A stretch of DNA of 64,000 bases from Brevibacillus panacihumi (GTDB lineage: Bacteria > Bacillota > Bacilli > Brevibacillales > Brevibacillaceae). Below the pieces are notes generated by a model. It was not told the origin of the DNA, made no database searches, and saw only the letters and a program-made list of their open reading frames with translations. The position numbers and the translations under genes were made by a program. Below are positions 43,783-52,478 of the stretch, piece by piece; the first letter of the stretch is position 1, and every line of letters starts with the position of its first letter. The stretch spans positions 46,841 through 110,840 of the forward strand of contig NZ_RHHT01000030.1 of NCBI RefSeq assembly GCF_003710985.1, in the 5' to 3' direction.

Positions 43783-44801
43783 TGGAGAGCAACAATTACT
43801 CCACTCGGCCGAAGGGTGCGAAACCGACACTGGTAAAGGACGATTCTTTCTTTACCAAGAAGCGGTTTGGATTCATCTTCCGCGAAGAGAAAAAAATCAA
43901 GGAAGCGTATCACGAAGTCACCAAGCATGAAGATTTGCTCTCTCCGGGAAACTCCGCTTGTCTTGGCTGCCACGCTGAGCTGGCGCTGCGCACGACCTTG
44001 CGCATTTTGGGGCCCAACACCATCCTGGCGATTCCTCCTGGCTGCATGGGCGGGATCGGCGTCGTCGGCTTCCAAGGCGGATCGGGGACCAAGATCCCGG
44101 TATTCTTCCCGCTGTTGGACAACACGGCAGCAATGCTCGCAGGCATCAAAAGGCAGTACCAGCGCGAGGGACGCGATGTGCATGTAGTCGCATTTGCCGG
44201 TGACGGCGGCACCGCAGACGCTGGCTTCCAATCGCTTTCGGGTGCGGCAGAGCGCGGGGAGAACATCATCTACATCTGCTATGACAACGAAGCCTACATG
44301 AACACAGGGGTGCAGCGAAGCGGGACGACGCCGAAGTGGTCCTGGACCCAGACTACTCCGGTCGGGGAGCGCAGCCAAGGGAAGTCGCAGAAGGGAAAAG
44401 ACATGCCGATGATCATGGCGGCACACAACATCCCGTATGTAGCGACAGCCAATCCCTCGTTCTTGCCGGACTACATCGAGAAGCTGAAAAAAGCGATGCA
44501 GGTGAAGAACGGCATGTCTTACATCCATCTCTATTCGGGATGCCCGACAGGTTGGAAATTCCCGACCGAGAAGACCATCGAGGTGGGAAAACTCGCGGTT
44601 GAAACCAATCTGTACCCGCTGTGGGAATGCGTGGAAGGCAAGTTCAGGATGACGTATGAAGTGAAAAGGCGGACTCCGATCGAGGAGTACACGCGCTCCA
44701 TGCAAAAGTACGCTCACCTGACGAGTGAAGAGATCAAGCATCTCCAATACTCGGTGGACCAAAACTACAAGAGGTTGAAAGATCTATGCAGGATCACGTA
44801 A
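43782..44801 (+). CDS. 2-oxoacid:ferredoxin oxidoreductase, beta (TPP) subunit
   Basis: This 339-residue subunit binds thiamine diphosphate: 'AFAGDGGTADAGFQSLSGAA' with the downstream 'CYDNEAYMNTGVQRSG'. Cysteines in 'NSACLGCHAEL' and 'IPPGCMGG' would bind the extra 4Fe-4S cluster of PorB. Segment 'PPGCMGGIGVVG' and 'PLLDNTAAMLAGIKR' resemble aryl-oxoacid enzymes such as phenylglyoxylate dehydrogenase more than standard PorB as I recall them. Because the isatin-hydrolase-like gene follows, 2-aminophenylglyoxylate (isatinate) is my candidate substrate. That is inference. Confidence 0.87.
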   Translation: MESNNYSTRPKGAKPTLVKDDSFFTKKRFGFIFREEKKIKEAYHEVTKHEDLLSPGNSACLGCHAELALRTTLRILGPNTILAIPPGCMGGIGVVGFQGGSGTKIPVFFPLLDNTAAMLAGIKRQYQREGRDVHVVAFAGDGGTADAGFQSLSGAAERGENIIYICYDNEAYMNTGVQRSGTTPKWSWTQTTPVGERSQGKSQKGKDMPMIMAAHNIPYVATANPSFLPDYIEKLKKAMQVKNGMSYIHLYSGCPTGWKFPTEKTIEVGKLAVETNLYPLWECVEGKFRMTYEVKRRTPIEEYTRSMQKYAHLTSEEIKHLQYSVDQNYKRLKDLCRIT

Positions 44802-45076
44802 AGGCCCCATTGCCTTATCGGGTAGAGATCGACGCGACGGCTCACGCATGGAGGATGCCGTTCGTCTGGGTCTTCGAAAAGCTGTTTCGCGCTGGAGATG
44901 CGGTGCGTTTGGGCAAGACCACCCTCTACGTCAAAGATGCCAGCGGGAGCGTCATTCATCAGGAATACTACGGAAAAAGCAGAAAAGCGGCTTGGTATCG
45001 GCAGTTGGAAATCGAGCAAAAAATGAAAGAGATGAGTGCGACTGATTTTGAAAAATGGTTAAAGGGAGGCAAATAA
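44786..45076 (+). CDS. Unknown 96-residue protein coupled to the oxidoreductase
   Basis: This small soluble protein overlaps the beta-subunit gene by 16 bases and ends 1 base before the hydrolase gene, so it is embedded in the operon. It is basic and rich in aromatic residues, with 'EIDATAHAWRMPFVWVFEKLF', a beta-like centre 'DAVRLGKTTLYVKDASGSV' and a helical tail 'RKAAWYRQLEIEQKMKEM'. No cysteine or known motif is present. It may be an accessory subunit or chaperone of the oxidoreductase. I do not recognise the family. Confidence 0.65.
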   Translation: MQDHVKAPLPYRVEIDATAHAWRMPFVWVFEKLFRAGDAVRLGKTTLYVKDASGSVIHQEYYGKSRKAAWYRQLEIEQKMKEMSATDFEKWLKGGK

Positions 45077-45077
45077 C

Positions 45078-45875
45078 ATGAGTACTTCCACAAAAGATCT
45101 GTTGGGTGATCTGCTTGCTGGCATCATCAGCGGTGGCATTGAGGTCGTTGATCTGGCACAGCCATTGAACGAAAAAACACCCGTGATGCAATTGCCGGAA
45201 CCATTTGTCAACACCGGAACATTCCGCTACAACCGCCTGTCCAATTATGATGACAACGGTCCCGCCTGGTATTGGAACGATTTTACGACCGGCGAACATG
45301 TAGGTACTCACTTCGATGCTCCCCGCCACTGGATCAGCGGCAGAGGACAGGATGGCGTCGATACGATGCCAATAAAGAATATGATTGGAGAAGCCTGCGT
45401 CATTGACGTCAAGCAGAAGTGCCAGGAGAACCCTGACTACCTGTTGACGGTTGAGGATGTATTGGAATTCGAGCGGGAGCATGGCCAGATTCCCGAGCAT
45501 GCCTATCTGATCCTGCATACAGGCTGGGCAGCATACAACGATGATCACGAGAAGTTTTTCAATGTCGGAGCAGACGGCATGCCACATACGCCCGGATTTG
45601 CGCCAGAGACCTCTGCCTTTTTGGCGCGCGAGAGAAAGATTTTGGGAGTCGGAGTGGAGACAGTAGGCACCGATGCAGGGATCGCGGCAACCCTCGAGCC
45701 TGCTTTCCCAAGCCATTACTACATGCATGAGGCCAACCGCTACGGCATGGCGTCCCTGGCGAATGTCGACAAGCTGCCTCCAAGGGGCGCGATTATCATC
45801 GCTACGCCTCTCAAGATTACAGACGGCAGCGGCAGCCCGATTCGTCCCATTGCTTTGGTGCCGGTAGCAAAATAA
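45078..45875 (+). CDS. Isatin hydrolase-like cyclase-family enzyme
   Basis: This 265-residue hydrolase has the manganese/zinc motif 'GEHVGTHFDAPRHWISG' and a C-terminal 'GMASLANVDKLPPRGAIIIA'. The pattern G-E-H-x-G-T-H-F-D-A-P-x-H-W, 'VGTDAG', and the end 'PIRPIALVP' recall the characterised isatin hydrolase of Labrenzia more closely than kynurenine formamidase. Isatin hydrolase opens isatin to isatinate. The gene follows the oxidoreductase genes within 2 bases of the preceding stop and precedes an NCS1 permease. Kynurenine formamidase activity is the main alternative. Confidence 0.75.
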   Translation: MSTSTKDLLGDLLAGIISGGIEVVDLAQPLNEKTPVMQLPEPFVNTGTFRYNRLSNYDDNGPAWYWNDFTTGEHVGTHFDAPRHWISGRGQDGVDTMPIKNMIGEACVIDVKQKCQENPDYLLTVEDVLEFEREHGQIPEHAYLILHTGWAAYNDDHEKFFNVGADGMPHTPGFAPETSAFLARERKILGVGVETVGTDAGIAATLEPAFPSHYYMHEANRYGMASLANVDKLPPRGAIIIATPLKITDGSGSPIRPIALVPVAK

Positions 45876-45921
45876 AGCTGACAGCGTGAGACTTGCAGAC
45901 ATCATTCTTTTCATACTTGGC

Positions 45922-45952
45922 GAGCAAAATGGATCAACCTTTCATTTTGCTC
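45922..45952 (+). terminator. Hairpin after the hydrolase gene
   Basis: GAGCAAAATG and CATTTTGCTC form a perfect 10-base stem with an 11-base loop. The following TTGCCTCCACTTTT is only moderately T-rich. It separates the oxidoreductase operon from the permease, which has its own operator. Confidence 0.6.
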
Positions 45953-45974
45953 TTGCCTCCACTTTTATTCGCAA

Positions 45975-45992
45975 TATTTGGAATATTCAGTA
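45975..45992 (+). promoter_or_regulatory. Candidate operator of the permease operon
   Basis: TATTTGGAATATTCAGTA contains the palindrome GAATATTC and matches 16 of 18 bases of the reverse complement of the site at 41604-41621. It lies 44 bases upstream of the permease start codon. Confidence 0.6.
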
Positions 45993-46035
45993 ATCATAAC
46001 TCCATAAAAAATTGAATATCAAGGGTGGTTCGTCT

Positions 46036-47481
46036 ATGAGCGAGAAGAATATGCAATCTGTCATTGAAGATCACGCATTGGAGAGTGTGCCTGAGTCCGA
46101 ACGTCAGGGGTGGTTGAGTCTATCGTGGAATACGGCGGGAATCGCCACTACGCTGATTCAATTGTTTTTCGGAGCATTGGTCACGTTTGTCGCAGGAATC
46201 AAAATCGGCATCATCGCAGGTCTGATCGTGACGGTCGTGGGGGGAGCGCTCGGCTGGGCGGTAGGACATATCGCTTTCAAATCAGGGCTGTCCAGCACGG
46301 TGATGTCGCGTATATACGGCTTCGGCAACAAGGGTTCGATCATCGCTTCCGCCATTTACGGATTCATGATCCTGGGCTTCCTGGCGATTGAGAATGCTTT
46401 GCTATACAAAGGCTTTCTATTCTTCTTCGGGATCGAGGATACGCTAACTGCCAAAATTGTGATCTACGGCATACTGACGATATTATGGATTGTCATTACG
46501 ACTTTTGGCTTCAAGCTGGTGGCGAAGGTATCCTCATACTCGCTGGTCGCATTTTTCGGGGTGCTTCTGTATATGCTCTTTGACATTATCGCGGTATCCG
46601 GTCAGTCCTGGAGCTCGGTTCTGTCATTCGGAGCGCAGTTTCCGCCGGAGGTACTCGCAGGGATGGGAGTGACCAGCGATACGGACAAGTTGATCTTCGG
46701 CATCAACGTGCTGATCGGGTCGGCTGGGGCATTGGCGCTGGTAGACGCAGATTTCGGCCGTTATGCCCGCAGATCCAGGGACATCGGGATCGCTGCATTT
46801 TTGGGGAACATCGCAATGGATATCTGCATGCTGACAATCGGCGGCTTGGTGATGTTTGCCGGAATGCCGACCATCACGGACTACTATATGAAAGTGCAAG
46901 GCATGGATGCAGCTACAGCAGCACAGACCGCCCTGCAAAGCCCGGACAGCATCGCAGCAGCCTTCATCATCTTTGGCGGAATCATCGGGTTTATCCTGAT
47001 GGTCCTGGCCCAGTTCAAGGCGCAGGTGCTCAACACCTACAGCGGCTCGTTGGCGTTGTCCAATCTCTTTGACAATCTCAATTGGAAGCCGGGGAGATTT
47101 GTCTTCGTGGTGCTGGCGAACATCATTGGCCTGATCATGCTGTACGGACAGATTCTCGCTCTGGTGAACGCCTGGATCACCATTCTCGGGGTCATCACCA
47201 CCTGCTTCGCCGGGATTATGATCGCCGATTACTTCCTTGTGCGTCCCAAGCTGGGGCATCAGGATACGAGCCGTTTTGGCGCAGAGGAGGTCAATTGGTC
47301 CGGGGTGATTTCCACAGTAATCGGCGTTGTGCTTGCCCACTATGTGTTGAATACGTGGATTCCGATTGAATTCTTTACATCCCTGGTGATTTCCGGGGTT
47401 GTGTATCCGCTGCTGCGCTTGTACGTGTTCAAACCTGCGTACACGGTGACCGGTACGGAATGGAACACTGCAAATAGATAG
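46036..47481 (+). CDS. NCS1 permease (purine-cytosine permease family)
   Basis: This 481-residue transporter has 12 membrane helices and the NCS1 architecture, including 'WLSLSWNTAGIATTLIQLFFG' near the N-terminus and 'SGLSSTVMSRIYGFGNKGS'. NCS1 proteins move nucleobases, hydantoins, allantoin and related heterocycles, so a heterocyclic lactam such as isatin is chemically plausible here. ATG 46036 follows AAGGGTGG. It shares an operator with the oxidoreductase operon and precedes the flavin reductase by 40 bases. Confidence 0.87.
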   Translation: MSEKNMQSVIEDHALESVPESERQGWLSLSWNTAGIATTLIQLFFGALVTFVAGIKIGIIAGLIVTVVGGALGWAVGHIAFKSGLSSTVMSRIYGFGNKGSIIASAIYGFMILGFLAIENALLYKGFLFFFGIEDTLTAKIVIYGILTILWIVITTFGFKLVAKVSSYSLVAFFGVLLYMLFDIIAVSGQSWSSVLSFGAQFPPEVLAGMGVTSDTDKLIFGINVLIGSAGALALVDADFGRYARRSRDIGIAAFLGNIAMDICMLTIGGLVMFAGMPTITDYYMKVQGMDAATAAQTALQSPDSIAAAFIIFGGIIGFILMVLAQFKAQVLNTYSGSLALSNLFDNLNWKPGRFVFVVLANIIGLIMLYGQILALVNAWITILGVITTCFAGIMIADYFLVRPKLGHQDTSRFGAEEVNWSGVISTVIGVVLAHYVLNTWIPIEFFTSLVISGVVYPLLRLYVFKPAYTVTGTEWNTANR

Positions 47482-47521
47482 AGAAGACATCAAGGGGGAT
47501 AGGAGAAAGGGAGGAACGCGA

Positions 47522-48022
47522 ATGCAAACGGATGTGAATAGCAACGCCGATATTTTCAAAGCCATCATGGGGAGCTATCCGACGGGAGTGACGATCATCA
47601 CGACTGAGGGTGCGGAAGGGAAACCGGCAGGGTTGACAGCCAATTCGCTTGTCTCCGTCTCCATCGAACCGCTTCTGGTCCTCTTTTGTGTAGATGCCAG
47701 GGCGGGATCGCTGAACGCCTTCAGACAGGCAGGCAGGTTTGCCGTTCATATCCTTGCAGAGGACCAGAACGAGGTATGCTGGCGATTCTCAAGCAGAGAA
47801 CCCAACAAGTTTGATGATGTGGAGTGGAGCTGGTCGGAGCGCCGGCTTCCCATTTTGCCCGAAGCGCTGGGACTGATGGAATGCCAGACGGTCCAAACCG
47901 TAGAGGCTGGTGATCACACAATCTTTATCGGCGAGGTCGTGCACATTGAGAAGACCGACAAGAATCCCCTGCTGTATTTCCGGCGCAAAGTTGGCAGCAT
48001 CCCGCCCAGTTGGTTCGAATAA
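47522..48022 (+). CDS. Flavin reductase (DIM6/NTAB, HpaC-like)
   Basis: This 166-residue protein has the HpaC-type split-barrel: 'IMGSYPTGVTIITTEGAEGKPAGLTANSLVSVS' as landmarks FMGSYPTGVTIIT-like and GLTANSLVSVS, then 'FAVHILAEDQNEVCWRFSS' and a GDH motif ('VEAGDHTIFIGEVV'). It would reduce FAD with NAD(P)H for a two-component monooxygenase. The anthranilate monooxygenase at 9224 has no reductase in its own operon, so this gene is the nearest partner candidate; the luciferase-like enzyme at 51329 is another. Confidence 0.85.
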   Translation: MQTDVNSNADIFKAIMGSYPTGVTIITTEGAEGKPAGLTANSLVSVSIEPLLVLFCVDARAGSLNAFRQAGRFAVHILAEDQNEVCWRFSSREPNKFDDVEWSWSERRLPILPEALGLMECQTVQTVEAGDHTIFIGEVVHIEKTDKNPLLYFRRKVGSIPPSWFE

Positions 48023-48038
48023 TCTCTCCTAGCAATTT

Positions 48039-48082
48039 CAAAAAGCCAGCATTCGCAACAAGTCGAATACTGGCTTTTCCCT
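48039..48082. terminator. Terminator between flavin reductase and hybrid kinase genes
   Basis: AAAAAGCCAG-ATTCG pairs with CGAAT-CTGGCTTTT with one bulge. A and T runs on opposite sides suggest it works in both directions between convergent genes. Confidence 0.8.
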
Positions 48083-48089
48083 TTTGCCA

Positions 48090-50378
48090 TCAAAGCTGCA
48101 ATCCCCGTAAATACGCATGCACCTTTCCGAATTCCTCCTGTATCGTTGACAGCCTTGCAGATGCTTCTTCAGGCCGTACAGCACAATCGATTTCCTCCAA
48201 CTGAGTCAGAAGCTCGACGAGACTAATGGCGCCGATGAAGGCGCAGCCCGATCTCGTCGAATGGATAATACTGGAGAATGCTTGCCGGTCCCGCTTCGCA
48301 ACAGCCTCTTTCAACTCGGTCAGAGCCTTGTGGTTTTGCTTTTCAAAAGTTTGTATCAAGGCGAGCCACTTTTGTTTGCCTTCCTGGCGATCCCCGCGAA
48401 AAAGCTGCGTGACCTTGTCTTTGTCGAACAGCAGTTTTGTGGGACGTATGCCGGGAAGCCATTTTTTTAAAATCGATTGAAGCTGTTCGTATGTAAAGGG
48501 TTTGCTCAGATAATCATCCATCCCGGCTTCCAGACAGAGCTCACGATCTTCGCGCATCGCATTGGCTGTGAGCGCAACAATGGGAACATGACGCCCATGG
48601 CTCAACTCGCTGTGGCGGATGCGGCGGGTCGTCTCGAAGCCATTCATTTCCGGCATTTGGCAATCCATCAGAATCAAGTCGTAGTTGTGTCTGGCGATAA
48701 AAGAGAGCGCTTCGATCCCGTTTTTGGCGTGATGCGGGTACAGGCCGAGCTGCTGCAATTGGAGCATGACGATCTCGGCATTCACCTCATTATCCTCCGC
48801 GACCAGGATCTGATAGGAATAATTCCCGGGATGCGCCGGTTCCGTCAGATGGGGAAAAGACTGCTGCACTTCTCTGTCCTGCAAATGCCCCAGCAGGTAG
48901 AGCAACTGGGACTGCTTGATGGGTCTGGACAGGTAGCTGTCGAATGACAGTGGATACGCCCCGCTCTGCTTCTTTTCATGCATGGAAGGAAAGGAGGAGT
49001 GAATCTTTATGATTTTCGGTTTAAGCGAACCTTTTAAATTGGGGTATAATGGTAGTAATTCATATTCCTCCACGTCTGTGATGAGCACCTGAAAAGGATC
49101 TCCCTGGGCCGACTCGGTATACAGGCTGCAGGCGTCAGCTACATTCGCCGCGCAGACGCATGACACGTCGAGGTGAGACAGGATCTCCCGGATATGCGCA
49201 AACTCGCGCTGGCATTTCAATAGGCACAAAATCCGCTTGGGCAGAGCAGGGGATCGGGCCGGCTCCGGATGGTCAGGCGCGACTTCCAGCGGAATGGAGA
49301 AGGTGAAAGTAGAACCTTTGTCCACTTCGCTTTCAAAATCGATCGTTCCTTCCATCATTTGCACGATATGCTTGCAAATGGACAGCCCCAGCCCCGTACC
49401 GCCGAATTGGCGGGAGGCTGAGCCGTCAATCTGGGTAAACGGCTGGAACAGTCTAGGAAATGCTGACTCGGGGATGCCGATCCCGGTATCGCGTACAGAA
49501 AATGTGATGATGGGCGTCCTGGGATGCGGTGTTTCGACTGTGACACGAATCGCGATTTCTCCTTGATTGGTAAATTTGATCGCATTTCCAATCAGATTGA
49601 GCAGCGTTTGACGAATACGGCCGCTGTCGCCACGCAAGACAGCGGGTATGGACGGATCTACATAGGCATAGAGAGAGAGCTGTTTGCCCATCGCTTTTGC
49701 GGCCATCAGCTCGAGGATGTCCTCCACCAGGGACAGAAGCTGAAAATCATGGATTTCCAACTCTGTTTTTCCTGCTTCCATTTTGGAAAAGTCCAGGATG
49801 TCGTTGATGATCGCCAGCAGAGAGTTTGCCGAGTTTTTGATGATGTTGGCGTACCGTTGCTGATCGGCATTGAGGGGGGACTGCAGCAGCAAATCCAGCA
49901 TGCCGATAATGCCGTTCATCGGCGTGCGGATTTCATGGCTCATCGTGGACAAGAACTCCGATTTCAGGCGGGATGACAGCAAGGCTTGGTCGCGAGCTTT
50001 TGCCAGCTCCAGCTCCATTTTTTTACGGTCGGATATGTCGATGGCAGAGCCGACGACCTCGACAACTTCCCCGTCCGCCACGATAGGGGAGAGAACGTTG
50101 TAGAAGATTCTGCCTGCGTATTCGAATTCATAGGTAACCGTAGTACCTTTGAAGGCTTCGTTGTAAAAATGCGTGAGGTAATCCGCTTTTTCCGCAGTAA
50201 ACACCTCGTGCAGCGTCTTGCCGTAGATCCGGTCTGTGGTCAAGCCGAGCTCTTCCGCAATCCTGCCTTCATACAGATTGTAGATGAGGGTTCCGTCTTC
50301 GCGTTTGGTATAGGTAAAGACTACGTTTTGCAGGTTTTGCAGGGTTTGTCTCATTTTATCCTGTATTTGTGCCGACAT
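48090..50378 (-). CDS. Hybrid histidine kinase (PAS-HisKA-HATPase-REC-REC-HPt)
   Basis: This cytoplasmic phosphorelay kinase is 762 residues from ATG 50378; a TTG at 50408 with a better SD (AAGAAGGTGG) could add 10 residues. PAS domain (1-115), HisKA 'MSHEIRTPMNGIIGML', HATPase 'VGNAIKFT'-type N box and 'DTGIGIPE', then a degenerate receiver (about 390-505), a complete receiver ('VAEDNEVNAEIV', Asp in 'ILMDCQMPEMNG') and an HPt domain with 'IIHSTRSGCAFIGA'. There are no membrane helices. It is divergent from the response regulator at 50470, the likely partner. Confidence 0.87.
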   Translation of the reverse strand: MSAQIQDKMRQTLQNLQNVVFTYTKREDGTLIYNLYEGRIAEELGLTTDRIYGKTLHEVFTAEKADYLTHFYNEAFKGTTVTYEFEYAGRIFYNVLSPIVADGEVVEVVGSAIDISDRKKMELELAKARDQALLSSRLKSEFLSTMSHEIRTPMNGIIGMLDLLLQSPLNADQQRYANIIKNSANSLLAIINDILDFSKMEAGKTELEIHDFQLLSLVEDILELMAAKAMGKQLSLYAYVDPSIPAVLRGDSGRIRQTLLNLIGNAIKFTNQGEIAIRVTVETPHPRTPIITFSVRDTGIGIPESAFPRLFQPFTQIDGSASRQFGGTGLGLSICKHIVQMMEGTIDFESEVDKGSTFTFSIPLEVAPDHPEPARSPALPKRILCLLKCQREFAHIREILSHLDVSCVCAANVADACSLYTESAQGDPFQVLITDVEEYELLPLYPNLKGSLKPKIIKIHSSFPSMHEKKQSGAYPLSFDSYLSRPIKQSQLLYLLGHLQDREVQQSFPHLTEPAHPGNYSYQILVAEDNEVNAEIVMLQLQQLGLYPHHAKNGIEALSFIARHNYDLILMDCQMPEMNGFETTRRIRHSELSHGRHVPIVALTANAMREDRELCLEAGMDDYLSKPFTYEQLQSILKKWLPGIRPTKLLFDKDKVTQLFRGDRQEGKQKWLALIQTFEKQNHKALTELKEAVAKRDRQAFSSIIHSTRSGCAFIGAISLVELLTQLEEIDCAVRPEEASARLSTIQEEFGKVHAYLRGLQL

Positions 50379-50469
50379 GGCGTCAGATAGATTCGATCTG
50401 TTCTTCAAGCATAACGACCACCTTCTTGTTGTACTGTGATGAGTGCGCGAAAGAGAAAGGATGAGGGGA

Positions 50470-51129
50470 ATGAAGGTTGCTTCCAAGCGTATAAAGGTAT
50501 TGATCGTCGACGATCACCCTACAGTCAGTTTCGGCACGCGATTTATTCTTGAGTCGGTCGAGGATATGGAAGTAGTCGGCGTAGCGGATCGGGGAAAAGA
50601 GGCTGTCGAAATGTTTAAGCAATATCAGCCGGACATCATCCTGTTGGATCTCAAGCTGCCCGACATGGAGGGAATTGAAGTAGCCAGACAAATCAAAGAG
50701 TGCGGACCCGAGGCCCATGTTGTGATTTTTACCGGCATGAATTACATGCCGATCCTGCAAAAGCTGATCGCGATCGGCATCAGCGGCGTGCTGACAAAAG
50801 AAGCCACACCGCAACAGGTGATTCGCATGATGGAGGCCGTCCAGGGAGGAGAAACCATCATTCCGCTTAGCTTGTTTCACCAGATAGACTTTCAGAAGAC
50901 GAAAAGCAAAGCCAGCAACAAAGATCAGCCGCTCAGCGAAAAGGAAAGCTATATTTTGAGTATGGTCGGGCGCGGGTTAACCAACAAGCAAATCGCCAAG
51001 GAGCTGTTTATGACGACGCGTTCGATCGAGTATTATTTAACCAATATTTATCAAAAACTGAATGTGAAATCAAGGGCGGAGGCGATTGAGAAGTTCGGGA
51101 AAATCGGCACAGCCCACATGGATCCCTAG
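50470..51129 (+). CDS. NarL/LuxR-family response regulator
   Basis: This 219-residue regulator has a receiver with 'VLIVDDHPTVSFG', phospho-acceptor Asp in 'IILLDLKLPDMEG' and Lys in 'GVLTKEATP', and a LuxR HTH ('GLTNKQIAKELFMTTRSIEYYLTNIYQKL'; landmarks KQIAKELF and YLTNIYQKL). ATG 50470 has AAAGGA about 8 bases upstream; earlier starts lack support. It is transcribed away from the hybrid kinase. Targets may include the neighbouring flavoenzyme. Confidence 0.88.
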   Translation: MKVASKRIKVLIVDDHPTVSFGTRFILESVEDMEVVGVADRGKEAVEMFKQYQPDIILLDLKLPDMEGIEVARQIKECGPEAHVVIFTGMNYMPILQKLIAIGISGVLTKEATPQQVIRMMEAVQGGETIIPLSLFHQIDFQKTKSKASNKDQPLSEKESYILSMVGRGLTNKQIAKELFMTTRSIEYYLTNIYQKLNVKSRAEAIEKFGKIGTAHMDP

Positions 51130-51165
51130 TGGGACAGCAGATGGGAAAAGACTGCGCAATCATAC

Positions 51166-51205
51166 AGAGCTTGGTGTTGCCGTTTGGTAGGACCAAGCTT
51201 TTTTG
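51166..51205 (+). terminator. Terminator after the response regulator
   Basis: AGCTTGGT and ACCAAGCT form a stem with a 15-base loop, followed by TTTTTT. Confidence 0.8.
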
Positions 51206-51328
51206 CATGGCGAAAATCCCGAAGTTACGGGACTACACATATACATTTCGGCTCTTTGTCGCTTAAAGTAGAAAATGAAACAAAAAAATACAAATATTTA
51301 CGGTAGACATGCAAAGGGGAGTCGAATG

Positions 51329-52378
51329 ATGAAATTTGGACTGTATTCCGAAATGCAACTGTCGAACGGTAAGACAGAAAAGCAAGTGTACGATGAAGTG
51401 ATCAAGCAGATTATTCATGCTGATCAAGCGGGCTTCGACGTTTACTCGCTTATCGATCATCATCATTTTTCGAAGTTCTCCGTTTCTGCCAATCCACTCG
51501 CGGTCTATGCTGCTGTGGCCCATCAGACTCGTCACATCCGCTTCCGTACAGCCTTGCACATCTTGCCGCAAGTGAATCCGCTGCGCATGGCGGGTGAGAT
51601 CGCTGTCGCGGACATTCTGACGGACGGCCGGATTGAGGTTGGGGTTGGACGTGGACACGCCTGGGTATTCCCGGATGAAGGCATCGTTCCGATCGAGGAA
51701 GCCAAGCCGAGATTTGAAGAAGCGCTGGCGATTCTGGAGCAAGGCTTGAGTGAAGGACGCGTCAACTTCCAAGGCGAATTTTTCACGGCCAAGGACGTGG
51801 ACATCGTGCCAAAGCCGCTGCAAAAGAAAATGCCGTACTATACAGGCGGAACGAGCAATCGTACGTACGAGCAAGCCGGCATGAAAGGATGGGGAATCTT
51901 CGTCCCGCCATTGCTGCCGCTTGAAAACCTGAAAGAACAGCTCAATATCTACCGCGACGCCTGCCATAAATACGGCAATGAGCCGCAGGTTGTATGGCTG
52001 CATGCAGTCTATATGGATGACGACGCTGCACAGATTCGCAAGGAGTCGGAAAAACACTTCAAGAACTTCCTCGCGGGCAATAGTGCGCCAACCGTAAAAC
52101 TGCCCAACAAAGACCGCATGATCAACGCAGGCTTCAACTTCTACGCCAAAGGCATTCTCGAAAAACTGGCGGATATGACGTACGAGCAAATCACTGAGGG
52201 CGATGTGGTCTGGATCGGAACGCCGGAAGAAATCTGCGAAAAAATCGAGCGCGTGAAGCGGGAAGTAGAAGGCTTGACGGAGATTGATTTCTTGACCAAC
52301 TATGGCGGCATGGATCATTGGAAAGTGATCAAGCAGCAAGAGCTGATCAGCAAGCACATCATTCCGAACTTTAAATAA
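51329..52378 (+). CDS. Luciferase-like flavin-dependent oxidoreductase
   Basis: This 349-residue LLM-family protein starts 'MKFGLYSEMQL', with 'VYSLIDHHHFSKFSVSANP', 'LHILPQVNPLRMAGEIAVADILTDGR' (landmark AEIAVADILTDGR-type) and 'GVGRGHAWVF'. These match the bacterial-luciferase TIM barrel with the FMN region and Glu of 'GR-EVGVGRG'. It needs reduced flavin, which the reductase at 47522 could supply. SD AAAGGGGAG lies 7 bases before ATG 51329 (ATG 51326 also possible). The substrate is unknown. Confidence 0.83.
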   Translation: MKFGLYSEMQLSNGKTEKQVYDEVIKQIIHADQAGFDVYSLIDHHHFSKFSVSANPLAVYAAVAHQTRHIRFRTALHILPQVNPLRMAGEIAVADILTDGRIEVGVGRGHAWVFPDEGIVPIEEAKPRFEEALAILEQGLSEGRVNFQGEFFTAKDVDIVPKPLQKKMPYYTGGTSNRTYEQAGMKGWGIFVPPLLPLENLKEQLNIYRDACHKYGNEPQVVWLHAVYMDDDAAQIRKESEKHFKNFLAGNSAPTVKLPNKDRMINAGFNFYAKGILEKLADMTYEQITEGDVVWIGTPEEICEKIERVKREVEGLTEIDFLTNYGGMDHWKVIKQQELISKHIIPNFK

Positions 52379-52408
52379 ACGCGCCTGTACATGTAGAGGA
52401 AGCGAAGC

Positions 52409-52436
52409 GGGTAATTTCTGATAACAGGGATTACCC
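52409..52436 (+). terminator. Weak terminator-like hairpin
   Basis: GGGTAAT (52409-52415) and ATTACCC (52430-52436) form a 7-base stem followed by CTTCTTTCT between the LLM gene and the ribR remnant. Confidence 0.5.
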
Positions 52437-52478
52437 CTTCTTTCTCATGGAAGGAGCAATTTTTTCGGGGGGATTGCA

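Noticed and set aside
51303..51309. GTAGACA half-site upstream of the luciferase-like gene
   Set aside because: A single 7-base match is expected several times by chance in 64 kb; no matching second half is present.
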